This document shows, one piece after another, positions 9,031 through 17,312 of a stretch of DNA of 64,000 nucleotides. A program made the position numbers and the translations under genes. Positions within the stretch are counted from its first letter, which is position 1; the number at the start of each line of letters is the position of its first letter. The notes beneath the pieces are model-generated. The model saw only the letters and a list, made by a program, of their open reading frames with translations. It made no database searches and was not told the origin of the DNA. Source of the stretch: Microbacterium sp. cf046 (GTDB lineage: Bacteria > Actinomycetota > Actinomycetes > Actinomycetales > Microbacteriaceae). Location: assembly GCF_900114345.1 (NCBI RefSeq), contig NZ_FOZJ01000002.1, positions 558,001 to 622,000 on the forward strand. Reading direction: 5' to 3'.

Positions 9031-10179
9031 ATGCACAACCACGACCTCACCGACGACGAGCAGGAGCTCGCCGGCCTCGTCCGCGAGTTCGCCGACCAGG
9101 TCGTCGCGCCGCGATCGTACGAGGCCGACCGGACGCACACGCTTCCGCTCGATGTCGTCGCCCAGATGGGCGAACTCGGACTGTTCGGCCTCCCGTTCCC
9201 CGAGGAGTTCGGCGGGCAGGGCGGCGACTACTTCGCGCTCTGCCTCGCGATCGAGGCGCTGGGGCGCGTCGACCAGTCCCTCGCGATCACGCTGGAGGCC
9301 GGTGTCAGCCTGGGCGCGATGCCGATCTTCCGCTTCGGCACCGACGCGCAGAAGGCGGAGCTCCTGCCCGACCTCCTGGCCGGCACTGCGCTGGCCGGTT
9401 TCGGCCTGACCGAGCCCGAAGCGGGATCGGATGCCGGCGCCACGCGCACCACCGCCCGGTTGGAGGACGGTGAGTGGGTCATCAACGGCTCGAAGCAGTT
9501 CATCACGAACTCCGGCACCGACATCACCCGGTTCGTGACCGTCACGGCGGTCACCGGCGAGACCGATCGGGGCAAGGAGATCTCGACGATCATCGTCCCG
9601 AGCGGAACGCCGGGCTTCACGGTCGAGCCGGCCTACGACAAGGTCGGCTGGCACGCATCCGACACCCACCCCCTGACGTTCCAGGACGCCCGCGTGCCCG
9701 AGGGCAACCTCCTGGGCGAGCGCGGTCGCGGGTTCGCGAACTTCCTGCACATCCTCGATGAGGGCCGAATCGCGATCGCGGCGCTGTCGACCGGTGCCGC
9801 CGAGGGGTGCCTGGAAGCCGCTGTCGACTACGCCAAGAAGCGCACGGTCTTCGGCGAGCAGCTCTCCACGCGGCAGAGCATCCAGTTCATGCTGGCGCGC
9901 ATGCAGCTGCGCGTCCACAACGCCCGGCTCGCCTGGCACCACGCCGCCCGCCTGCGCGACGCCGGCAAGTCGTTCAAGGTCGAGGCGGCGATCGCCAAGC
10001 TCACCGCGAGCGACGCCGCGATGGACAACGCACGGGATGCGACGCAGATCTTCGGCGGCAACGGGTTCATGAACGAGTACCCCGTCGCCCGGCACTACCG
10101 CGACTCGAAGATCCTCGAGATCGGCGAGGGCACCAGCGAGGTGCAGCTGCTCGTCATCTCCCGTGCGCTGGGTCTGTGA
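9031..10179 (+). CDS. Acyl-CoA dehydrogenase, probably isovaleryl-CoA (short branched-chain) type
   Basis: 382 aa FAD enzyme introducing the alpha-beta double bond into an acyl-CoA. The three acyl-CoA dehydrogenase domains are complete. Signatures are GFGLTEPEAGSDAGATRT (FAD/substrate loop), QIFGGNGFMNEYPVARHYRD and the C-terminal EIGEGTSEVQ. Glu366 in that last motif occupies the catalytic-base position of short/medium-chain enzymes. Canonical isovaleryl-CoA dehydrogenases use a glutamate in another helix and have a small residue here. Position after the carboxylase genes (as fadE19 in M. tuberculosis) supports leucine catabolism. It is 17 bases downstream of accA1. Confidence 0.88.
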   Translation: MHNHDLTDDEQELAGLVREFADQVVAPRSYEADRTHTLPLDVVAQMGELGLFGLPFPEEFGGQGGDYFALCLAIEALGRVDQSLAITLEAGVSLGAMPIFRFGTDAQKAELLPDLLAGTALAGFGLTEPEAGSDAGATRTTARLEDGEWVINGSKQFITNSGTDITRFVTVTAVTGETDRGKEISTIIVPSGTPGFTVEPAYDKVGWHASDTHPLTFQDARVPEGNLLGERGRGFANFLHILDEGRIAIAALSTGAAEGCLEAAVDYAKKRTVFGEQLSTRQSIQFMLARMQLRVHNARLAWHHAARLRDAGKSFKVEAAIAKLTASDAAMDNARDATQIFGGNGFMNEYPVARHYRDSKILEIGEGTSEVQLLVISRALGL

Positions 10180-10724
10180 CGAGGCTCTCGGGTAGCGTGT
10201 CGAGCGTGGGCGAGACGGAAGCCGGAGCCGGGGGTCGCGAGATCATCCAGCGGGGACTCTATTTCGAGGAGTTCGCGGTCGGGGACCGGTATCGGCACCG
10301 ACCGGGCCGCACGGCGACCGAGGCGGACAACGTGCTGTTCTCGTCGCTGACCATGAACACCCAGGCGCTCCACCTGGATGCCGCCTACGCCGCGACGCAG
10401 CCGTTCGGCCAGCGGCTCATGAACTCCATGTGGACGCTCGCGACCATGGTCGGAGCGTCCGTGACGCAACTCACCCAGGGCACGCTCGTCGCCCAGCTCG
10501 GACTGTCGGACATCGCGTTCCCTGCGCCCCTGTTCCACGGTGACACCCTGTACACCGACACCGAGATCCTCGACGTGCGGCCCTCGGCGTCGCGACCCGG
10601 TCAGGGGATCGTGACGATGCGGCACACCGGCCGGAATCAGGACGGCGTCGTGGTGGCGACGGCCACGCGCGTCGCCCTGATGTGGCGTCGGGATGCCGCA
10701 CCCGAAGTATCGGAGGAGTCATGA
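10176..10724 (+). CDS. MaoC-family enoyl-CoA hydratase
   Basis: About 182 aa hotdog-fold hydratase. The core from YFEEFAVGDRYRHRPGR to TRVALMWRRD matches the MaoC/mesaconyl-CoA hydratase-like group, with the active-site region SLTMNTQALHLDAAYA carrying His and a downstream Asp; the usual first Asp of the hydratase-2 motif is replaced by Asn. The start is uncertain: GTG at 10176 overlaps the dehydrogenase stop, and GTGs at 10197 and 10206 are in frame; none has a strong ribosome binding site. It probably hydrates methylglutaconyl-CoA, like its mycobacterial positional counterpart Rv2499c (inference). It overlaps the next gene by ATGA. Confidence 0.8.
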   Translation: MTRLSGSVSSVGETEAGAGGREIIQRGLYFEEFAVGDRYRHRPGRTATEADNVLFSSLTMNTQALHLDAAYAATQPFGQRLMNSMWTLATMVGASVTQLTQGTLVAQLGLSDIAFPAPLFHGDTLYTDTEILDVRPSASRPGQGIVTMRHTGRNQDGVVVATATRVALMWRRDAAPEVSEES

Positions 10725-11542
10725 GCGTCTTCATGCACGGCCCGGCGATCCTGTTCTGCCCGGCCGATCGCCCCGAGCGGTTCGCGAAGGCGCTCGAACG
10801 GGCGGATGCCGTGATCCTCGACCTCGAGGATGCCGTCGCCCCGACGGCCAAGGTCGCCGCACGGGGGGCGCTCATCGAGTCGGAACTCGACCCGGATCGC
10901 GTGATCGTGCGGGTGAACCCGCCGGGGACCGACGCGTTCATCGCCGACCTCGCGACGCTCTCGCAGACCGACTACCGCACGATCATGGTGGCCAAGGCCG
11001 AGAGCGTGAAGCAGTTCAAGGATCTGGATCGCCGGTTCTCCCTCATTCCGCTGTGCGAGACGGCGCGGGGTGTCGCCGCTGCCGAGAAGTTCGCCGCGCA
11101 CCGTCAGGTCGTAGGGCTCATGTGGGGTGCCGAGGATCTGGTGGCGAGCCTGGGCGGGACCGGGAGCCGCAAGCCCAACGGGCGGTATCGCGATGTCGCC
11201 CGCTACGCCCGCGCGCGGGTGCTCCTCGCGGCGGGCGCCCGTGGAAAGGCCGCGATCGACGCAGTGCATCTGGACATCGCCGAGACCAAGCGCCTCGCGA
11301 TCGAGGCGGCCGACGCGGCGGCATCCGGGTTCGTCGCGACCGCGTGCATCCACCCGAGTCAGGTCGAGATCATCCGGCGGGCGTACCGGCCGGATGAGGC
11401 CGCGATCGCGTGGGCGCACGCCGTGCTCGATGCCGCGCGGTCACAGGGCGGCGTCTTCACCTACGAGGGGCGCATGGTCGACGAACCCGTGCTCCGCCAC
11501 GCGCGCGCGGTGCTCACGCGCAGTCAGTCGCTTCCGGCCTGA
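10721..11542 (+). CDS. citE: CitE-like HpcH/HpaI-family acyl-CoA lyase (candidate HMG-CoA lyase of the pathway)
   Basis: 273 aa TIM-barrel lyase. Visible motifs are LFCPADRPERFAKAL, VILDLEDAVAP (metal-binding acidic pair), LCETARGV and WGAEDLVASLGG, all typical of CitE-like Mg-dependent C-C lyases. GGAGGAG at 10712-10718 selects ATG 10721, which overlaps the MaoC stop. No citrate lyase alpha or gamma genes are nearby, so it does not work in citrate lyase. The M. tuberculosis counterpart Rv2498c cleaves (R)-3-hydroxy-3-methylglutaryl-CoA in leucine catabolism. Here it likely closes the pathway to acetyl-CoA and acetoacetate. Its end overlaps the convergent DUF1801 gene by 19 bases. Confidence 0.85.
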   Translation: MSVFMHGPAILFCPADRPERFAKALERADAVILDLEDAVAPTAKVAARGALIESELDPDRVIVRVNPPGTDAFIADLATLSQTDYRTIMVAKAESVKQFKDLDRRFSLIPLCETARGVAAAEKFAAHRQVVGLMWGAEDLVASLGGTGSRKPNGRYRDVARYARARVLLAAGARGKAAIDAVHLDIAETKRLAIEAADAAASGFVATACIHPSQVEIIRRAYRPDEAAIAWAHAVLDAARSQGGVFTYEGRMVDEPVLRHARAVLTRSQSLPA

Positions 11543-11895
11543 GCGGCGGCGCGCCGGGCGACGATCGCCCGGGTGACTTCGCCGATCAGGTCGTACGGGA
11601 TCGGCGTGGAGTGGGGGAAGGTCACCGAGTCCTTCTCCGCACGGTACGGCGCGATCTGGCTCTCCAGCGGCTCGGCGAGTCTGGGCACGGGGTAGAGCCC
11701 GATGTGCTTCTTCCAGCCGGCGTAGTGCAGGGCGTAGCGGCCGCCGAGCATCACTGCGGCGATGCCGTACCGGATCTTCTCCTCGGGAGGCGCTCCGACG
11801 TTCGCGATGATCACCTCGCGGATCCGCTGCAGCCGCTCGGCGACCTCAGGCGGGAACCCCGCGATGTACTCGTCGACGGTGGTCGCAGGTGCCAT
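11524..11895 (-). CDS. DUF1801-domain protein (YdhG/YjhX-like)
   Basis: 123 aa, the full length of a single DUF1801 domain. Characteristic parts are TVDEYIAGFPPEVAERLQRI at the N-terminus, then EEKIRYGIAAVMLGG, YAGWKKHIGLYPVP and FPHSTPIPYDLIGEVTRAI. The family has an iron-chaperone-like/SufE-distant fold in databases, but no settled function. It overlaps the 3' end of citE on the other strand and precedes a histidine phosphatase gene on the same strand 9 bases upstream, so the two may be cotranscribed. Confidence 0.8.
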   Translation of the reverse strand: MAPATTVDEYIAGFPPEVAERLQRIREVIIANVGAPPEEKIRYGIAAVMLGGRYALHYAGWKKHIGLYPVPRLAEPLESQIAPYRAEKDSVTFPHSTPIPYDLIGEVTRAIVARRAAAQAGSD

Positions 11896-11904
11896 GCGCC
11901 GAGC

Positions 11905-12519
11905 CTACGAGGTCGCTCCGGCGTACGAGAGCAGCGAGAGTCGCTCGCGTTCGTAGAGCATGGAGTACGCCGAGCCGTTGGCCAGGCGCTCGCCCGCGGG
12001 AGGCATCTCGCCTGCGGTGGCATGGCGGATCAACTCGCGGATCATCGCGCCGTGGGTGACCACGATGACGGATGCCGCCGTCGGGGCCGTCCTGAGGCGA
12101 ACGTCGCGCACCACCGTCGCGAGCGCGCGAAGTCCTCGCTCGCGAAGGTGCGGCCACGGCTCGGCGCCCGGGATCTCGGCGGTGTGCCAGTCTCCCCAGC
12201 GCCGGATGAAGTCATCCGCATCGAGGCCCTCGGCCTCCCCGTAGGCGCGTTCCCGCAGGCCGGGGTACTCCCGCGGCGCAGGCAGGTCCAGCTCGGCGGC
12301 GATGATCCGGGCCGTCTCGCGCGCACGGGCCAGGTCGCTCGATACCACGATCGGCGGGGTGCCCGCGCCGGAGAGGTCGAGCTGGACACGAACGGCGTCC
12401 GCGGCATCCCGCGCCTGCGCACGGCCGGTGTCATTCAGGGGGATGTCGGTCGATCCCTGGATGCGGCGGTCGCGGTTCCAGTCCGTCTCGCCATGGCGGA
12501 CGAGGGTCAGCAGAGTCAC
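11905..12519 (-). CDS. Histidine phosphatase family protein (phosphoglycerate-mutase-like)
   Basis: 204 aa. It opens with LTLVRHGETDWNRDRRIQG, where the RHG histidine is the phospho-acceptor, and has the second catalytic histidine in IVVTHGAMIREL. The glutamate of RERAYGEAEG lies between. Length and motifs fit the cobalamin-phosphatase/mutase-like branch of the superfamily acting on small phosphorylated metabolites in the cytoplasm; the substrate cannot be assigned. The upstream gap to the sirtuin gene is 46 bases on the same strand. Confidence 0.85.
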   Translation of the reverse strand: MTLLTLVRHGETDWNRDRRIQGSTDIPLNDTGRAQARDAADAVRVQLDLSGAGTPPIVVSSDLARARETARIIAAELDLPAPREYPGLRERAYGEAEGLDADDFIRRWGDWHTAEIPGAEPWPHLRERGLRALATVVRDVRLRTAPTAASVIVVTHGAMIRELIRHATAGEMPPAGERLANGSAYSMLYERERLSLLSYAGATS

Positions 12520-12565
12520 CGTTCGAGCCTATGCGCACCGCGGGGCGGTTCGGTCCGGCTCGGCA

Positions 12566-13417
12566 TCAGGCGGGGGCGGGCAGCGCATCGGCGAGCGCCT
12601 GGAGCACTTCGCTCGTGCCCGCGTCGATCTTCACGGTGGCCCGGTGGTCGGCGCGGGTCGCACCGCGGTTCACGATCACGATCGGCAGACGGCGACGCCT
12701 CGCACGCTCCAGCAGTCTGATGCCGGAGTTGACCACGAGCGAAGACCCCGCGATCACCAGGGCGTCGCTGCCCCGGACCAGCTGTTCGGCCTCACGGAAC
12801 TTCTCGGCCGGGATGAATTCGCCGAAGAAGACGACGTCGGGTTTGAGCATGCCCTGGCAGACGGTGCACGCGGGGATCCGGAATCCGGTCGTGCTCTCCG
12901 GCAGCACATCGCCGTCGGGGCCCAGCGGGACGTTCTCCGGGATCAGGATCCACGGGTTGTCCGCCTCGACGCGCTGGGCGAGGTCACGCCGGTCGAAGAC
13001 CTGACCGCAGTGCGTGCAGAAGACCCTGCGCATCGTGCCGTGCAGTTCGACGACGCGGCGGCTTCCGGCGCGCACGTGCAGGCCGTCGACGTTCTGGGTG
13101 ATCACGCCCGACGCGACGCCGTGGGCCTCGAGTGCGGCCAGCGCACGGTGGCCCTGATTGGGCTCTGCCGCCGCGAACGCCTGCCAGCCGAGATGGCTGC
13201 CCACCCAGTAGCGCCGACGTGCGTCCGCGCTCGAGAGGAACTGCTCGACCGTCATCGGCGTGCGCACCGGCGCACCCCTGCCGCGGTAGTCGGGGATTCC
13301 CGAATCGGTCGAGACGCCCGCACCGGTGAGGATCGCGAGCCGACGGCCCGCCAGGGCGCTGACGGCCTCCGTGATCGCCTGTGCCGCCCGGGCGTCCTGC
13401 TCGGCCACGGTCGTCAT
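12566..13417 (-). CDS. Sir2-family NAD-dependent protein deacylase
   Basis: 283 aa sirtuin. The NAD-binding motif [18 protein letters not shown] is at residues about 30-48. The ribose-binding QNVDGLH and the catalytic histidine in ELHGTMRR follow. A four-cysteine zinc site is visible as CTHCG and CTVCQ, and the C-terminal Rossmann part has [11 protein letters not shown]. It uses NAD to remove acyl groups from lysines. The start has a strong GGAGGTGAT ribosome binding site upstream. It may adjust acyl-CoA enzymes, but nothing in the sequence ties it to the nearby catabolic cluster. Confidence 0.9.
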   Translation of the reverse strand: MTTVAEQDARAAQAITEAVSALAGRRLAILTGAGVSTDSGIPDYRGRGAPVRTPMTVEQFLSSADARRRYWVGSHLGWQAFAAAEPNQGHRALAALEAHGVASGVITQNVDGLHVRAGSRRVVELHGTMRRVFCTHCGQVFDRRDLAQRVEADNPWILIPENVPLGPDGDVLPESTTGFRIPACTVCQGMLKPDVVFFGEFIPAEKFREAEQLVRGSDALVIAGSSLVVNSGIRLLERARRRRLPIVIVNRGATRADHRATVKIDAGTSEVLQALADALPAPA

Positions 13418-13563
13418 ACGATCACCTCCTCGAACCCATCCCCGTGGTCAGAGTGTAGGCGGCGCGGTTTTCCGGGATGTTACGGATGCGTCGACTCTGC
13501 GAGAGTGGAGCACCGGCCGGATGACCGCAGGGGATTCCGAGCGACGGGCGGACGGGAGATCTG

Positions 13564-14382
13564 GTGCGGGCTATCGAGATCGCCGACCCCGCGGACCCGC
13601 GGCTGGCGGACTACCGCGACCTGACCGATGTCGCGCTGCGGCGCATGCTCGAGCCCGAGGGCGGTCTCTACATCGCGGAGTCGGCGAAGGTGATCGGGCG
13701 CGCACTCGCCGCCGGCCACCGACCTCGATCGGTCCTCGTCCAGCCGAAGTGGCTGCCGGATGTGGCCGACCTGCTTCCGGCGGAATCCGACGTGCCCGTG
13801 TACGTGGTCACCGCCGAGGTCACCGAGTCTGTGACCGGCTACGCCGTGCACCGCGGGGCGCTGGCAGCGATGCACCGACCCGCGCTCGGCACCGTGGCGG
13901 ATGTCGTGGCCGAGGCCCGCACCGTCGTCGTGCTCGATGACATCGTCGACCACACGAATGTCGGCGCGGCATTCCGCAGCGCTGCCGCGCTCGGCGCGGA
14001 TGCCGTGCTCATCTCGCCGCGCTGCGCGGATCCGCTGTACCGGCGAAGCGTCCGGGTCAGCATGGGCACGGTGTTCCAGGTGCCCTGGACGCGGCTTCCG
14101 GTCTGGCCGGAGGCGCGCGCCATCTTGAGCGGACTCGGATTCCACCTGGCGGCGCTCGCACTCTCCGACGACGCCGTGCCGCTCGACGAGTTCGCCGCGC
14201 AACGCCCCGACCGGGTCGCCCTGCTCCTGGGTTCCGAGGGCGACGGGCTGAGTCGCCGCGCGCTGCAGGCGGCCGACACGGTCGTGACGATCCCGATGGC
14301 GGGCGGCGTCGACTCGCTCAACGTGGCCGCCGCGAGCGCGGTCGCCCTCTGGGCGCTCCGAGGGCCGCGCCGCCAGGCATGA
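13564..14382 (+). CDS. TrmH/SpoU-family RNA 2'-O-methyltransferase
   Basis: 272 aa. An N-terminal substrate-binding domain (LYIAESAKVIGRAL) precedes a SPOUT knot methyltransferase domain. Signature motifs are LDDIVDHTNVGAAFRSAAAL (motif 1, with Asn and Arg), LLLGSEGDGLSRRAL (motif 2) and IPMAGGVDSLNVAAASAVAL (motif 3, cofactor knot). It methylates ribose 2'-OH in tRNA or rRNA. The exact nucleotide cannot be predicted. The start is GTG 13564; it is convergent with the following SGNH hydrolase gene with only two bases between the stops. Confidence 0.9.
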   Translation: MRAIEIADPADPRLADYRDLTDVALRRMLEPEGGLYIAESAKVIGRALAAGHRPRSVLVQPKWLPDVADLLPAESDVPVYVVTAEVTESVTGYAVHRGALAAMHRPALGTVADVVAEARTVVVLDDIVDHTNVGAAFRSAAALGADAVLISPRCADPLYRRSVRVSMGTVFQVPWTRLPVWPEARAILSGLGFHLAALALSDDAVPLDEFAAQRPDRVALLLGSEGDGLSRRALQAADTVVTIPMAGGVDSLNVAAASAVALWALRGPRRQA

Positions 14383-14384
14383 GC

Positions 14385-15242
14385 TCAGACGAGCTCGCCG
14401 GGTCCGGTGAGCGGATCCTGGGCGGGGGCGAGGGTCCTGACCGGCATCGGGTCGGGACGCTTCGCCGTGAGGTTGTCGCCCGAGGACTCGTGACGGACGC
14501 GACGGAGCACCCACGGCACGAAGTGCGTGCGCGCCCAGACGAAGTCCTCCGTGCGCGCTTCGCGCCAGGTGCGCACCGGCAGCGGATCGGGCTGCATCGG
14601 CTGCAGGTCGTTGGGCACATTCAGGGCCCGCAGCACCATCCGGGCGACCTCGTGGTGGCCGAGCGGGTTGTAGTGCAGGCGGTCCATGTCGAAGAAGCGC
14701 GGGTCCTGCACTTCCTTCAGGCCCCACTGGTCGGCGACGATGCAGTCGTAGCGCTCCGCGATCGCGCGGATGTTCTCGTTGTAGATCGCGACCTTGCCGC
14801 GGAATCGGCGGAACACCGGGGTGAAGTCGGTGTCTATGCCCGTGAAGATGACGAGCGTCGCGCCGTCCCGGCTCAGTCGGACGACGGCATCCTCGAACTG
14901 CGCCGCGATCTGGTCGGGGTCGGTGCCCGGGCGGATGACGTCGTTGCCGCCCGCGGAGAACGTGATCAGGTCCGGCTTGAGTTCGAGGGCGGCATCCACC
15001 TGGCCGGCGACGATCTGCGCGATGAGCTTGCCGCGAACGGCCAGGTTGGCGTACGCGAAGTCGTCCACCTGCTGCGAGAGCACCTCGGCGACCCGGTCGG
15101 CCCACCCGCGGTGGCCGTCGGGCGAGGACGGCTCGGGGTCGCCGATGCCCTCGGTGAAGGAGTCGCCGAGGGCGACGAAGCGCCGCCACGGGTGCGGGCC
15201 GAGATTGGTGTTCTGCGGTGACTGGTCGTCGCTCGTTGGCAT
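14385..15242 (-). CDS. SGNH/GDSL hydrolase family protein (paralogue 1)
   Basis: 285 aa, no signal peptide, so a cytoplasmic esterase-type hydrolase. Block I is RFVALGDSFTEGIGD with the nucleophile Ser; block II is YANLAVRGK; block III is FSAGGNDVIRPG (Gly, Asn); block V is DRLHYNPLGHHEVAR with the Asp/His pair. I start at ATG 15242 (MPTSDDQSP); the frame continues upstream only as low-complexity arginine/proline sequence. The last 75 residues form a tail with HFVPWVLRRVRHESSGD that is also found in the protein at 43161-43925. The substrate is unknown. Confidence 0.85.
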   Translation of the reverse strand: MPTSDDQSPQNTNLGPHPWRRFVALGDSFTEGIGDPEPSSPDGHRGWADRVAEVLSQQVDDFAYANLAVRGKLIAQIVAGQVDAALELKPDLITFSAGGNDVIRPGTDPDQIAAQFEDAVVRLSRDGATLVIFTGIDTDFTPVFRRFRGKVAIYNENIRAIAERYDCIVADQWGLKEVQDPRFFDMDRLHYNPLGHHEVARMVLRALNVPNDLQPMQPDPLPVRTWREARTEDFVWARTHFVPWVLRRVRHESSGDNLTAKRPDPMPVRTLAPAQDPLTGPGELV

Positions 15243-15367
15243 TCGTCTTCCTCGATCGGTGAGCGTATCGAGGCTACCCCGCTCGGTGGCGCCGGCATGT
15301 CGTTCGGCTCGTCTATCGTGGTCACTCGTTGTGTGTACCGCCGAGCGGTGATGGGGAGGGGGTGGCC

Positions 15368-17197
15368 GTGAACGACGACGCCCTCCTCGAAGCCGCAGGT
15401 CCGCACATCGGGAGCTTCGCCGCGGAGCACCTCTCGCCCGCGTTCCCGCAGCGAGCCCCGTGGGGGACCGCGGAGCGGCTGCGTGCGTGGCAGGCGGAGG
15501 CACTGGACCGCTACTTCGGCATCGAGGGTCCGGACGGCATCGGCGCGGGGCCGCGGGACTTTCTCGCGGCGGCGACGCCCGGCGCAGGCAAGACCACGTT
15601 CGCCCTCCGCCTCGCGAGCGAGCTGCTGCGTCGGCGCGTCATCGATCGCATCGTGGTCGTGGCGCCCACCGAGCACCTCAAGACCCAGTGGGCGGATGCC
15701 GCCTCCCGCGTCTCGATCCGGCTCGATCCGGCCTTCAGCAACCGGCACTTCGCACCGTCGCGGCACTACCACGGGATCGCCGTGACCTACGCGCAGGTCG
15801 CCGTGAAAGCCTCCGTCCACCAGCGGCTGACCGAGGATGCCCGGACTCTGGTGATCCTCGACGAGGTCCACCACGGCGGCGATGCGCTCAGCTGGGGGGA
15901 CGCCCTTCGCGAGGCGTACGGACGGGCGACGCGGCGGCTGCTGCTGTCCGGGACTCCGTTCCGCAGCGACACCGCGCCGATTCCGTTCGTCGAGTACCAC
16001 CCCGACGAGCACGGCATCCGGCTCTCGCGCACCGACTACAGCTACGGATACGCACGGGCGCTCGCGGACGGCGTCGTGCGGCCGGTCATCTTCCTCGTCT
16101 ACGCCGGGCAGATGCGCTGGCGCACCCGTACGGGCGACGAGATGGAGGCCCAGCTCGGCCAGGACAACACGAAGGACATCACCGCGCAGGCATGGCGGAC
16201 GGCGCTCGACCCCGAGGGGGAGTGGATCCCCGCGGTCCTTCGCTCGGCGGATCGCCGCCTGGCCGAGGTGCGCGAACAGGTTCCGGATGCCGGAGGACTC
16301 GTGATCGCGACCGATCAGACGGCCGCGCGCGCGTACGCGACGATCCTGCGGGCCCTGACCGGCGAGGAGCCTGCGCTCGTGCTCTCCGACGAGAGCGAGG
16401 CGTCCTCGAGGATCGAGGCGTTCGCCAAGAGCACCAGCCGGTGGATGGTGGCCGTGCGCATGGTCTCCGAGGGCGTCGACGTGCCCCGCCTCGCGGTCGG
16501 CGTCTACGCCACCTCCGCCTCCACGCCCCTGTTCTTCGCGCAGGCGGTCGGCCGATTCGTGCGGGCGCGCCGTCGCGGCGAGACCGCGAGCGTCTTCCTG
16601 CCGCACGTCCCGCAGCTGATGGCCCTCGCCGGCGAACTGGAGCGGCAGCGCGACCACGCGCTCGATCGCGATGTCGCAGGCGATGACGAGTGGGCGCTGG
16701 ATGAGGACGCGATGGATGCCGCGCAGCGCGAGGAATCGGCATCCGACGACCTGACGTACGAGTTCACCTACCAGGCGCTCGGTTCGCAGGCGCATTTCGA
16801 TCGCGTGCTGTACGACGGCCGGGAGTTCGGCCAGCTCGCGGTGCCGGGCTCCGCCGAGGAGGAGGAGTTCCTGGGGCTGCCCGGCCTGCTCGAGCCCGAG
16901 CATGTGCACGAGCTGCTGCAGCAGCGCCACGCCCGCCAGAGCAGACATCGGAAGACTCGGGAAGCGCGCGAGGGTGCGAACGAGCCCGCGCCGCCGCAGG
17001 CGCTGCACCGCACGCTCAAGGAGCAGCGGCAGCTCCTGAACAGCCTGGTCGGCCTGTACGCCCGTCAGACGGGCGATCCGCACGGCATGGTGCATGCGGA
17101 GCTGCGTCGCGTCTGCGGGGGTCCTGCCGTCTCACACGCGACCGTCGCGCAGCTGCAGTCGCGGATCGACGTGCTCCGCTCACGAGTCCGGTCGTAG
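15368..17197 (+). CDS. DEAD/DEAH-box superfamily 2 helicase with uncharacterised C-terminal region
   Basis: 609 aa. Helicase motifs in order: ATPGAGKTTFALRLA (Walker A), VVVAPTEHLKTQW (Ia), VILDEVHHGGD (DEVH box), LLSGTPFRSD (III), and the second RecA lobe with MVSEGVDVPRL (V) and FFAQAVGRFVRARRRG (VI). The last roughly 160 residues are acidic and then end in a helical module with LLNSLVGLYARQTGDPHG and ELRRVCGGP. GTG 15368 lies 7 bases after GGAGGG; GTG 15362 is possible but too close. It is divergent from the SGNH gene. The substrate (DNA or RNA) is unknown. Confidence 0.85.
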   Translation: MNDDALLEAAGPHIGSFAAEHLSPAFPQRAPWGTAERLRAWQAEALDRYFGIEGPDGIGAGPRDFLAAATPGAGKTTFALRLASELLRRRVIDRIVVVAPTEHLKTQWADAASRVSIRLDPAFSNRHFAPSRHYHGIAVTYAQVAVKASVHQRLTEDARTLVILDEVHHGGDALSWGDALREAYGRATRRLLLSGTPFRSDTAPIPFVEYHPDEHGIRLSRTDYSYGYARALADGVVRPVIFLVYAGQMRWRTRTGDEMEAQLGQDNTKDITAQAWRTALDPEGEWIPAVLRSADRRLAEVREQVPDAGGLVIATDQTAARAYATILRALTGEEPALVLSDESEASSRIEAFAKSTSRWMVAVRMVSEGVDVPRLAVGVYATSASTPLFFAQAVGRFVRARRRGETASVFLPHVPQLMALAGELERQRDHALDRDVAGDDEWALDEDAMDAAQREESASDDLTYEFTYQALGSQAHFDRVLYDGREFGQLAVPGSAEEEEFLGLPGLLEPEHVHELLQQRHARQSRHRKTREAREGANEPAPPQALHRTLKEQRQLLNSLVGLYARQTGDPHGMVHAELRRVCGGPAVSHATVAQLQSRIDVLRSRVRS

Positions 17198-17312
17198 AGC
17201 CCCGCCGCTGTTCGGAACCCCGAAATGCTGGCAATCCGCGGCTCGAGGCGGGTTCGGCCCGCGGCGCTGGCTAGCGTGGAGGAGTCCCCGCACCGCCGCC
17301 CCGGAGGCTTGA

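Noticed and set aside
10721-11542. Citrate lyase beta subunit role for CitE
   Set aside because: No citD, citF, citX or citG genes nearby; the operon is for acyl-CoA degradation, matching stand-alone CitE-like lyases.
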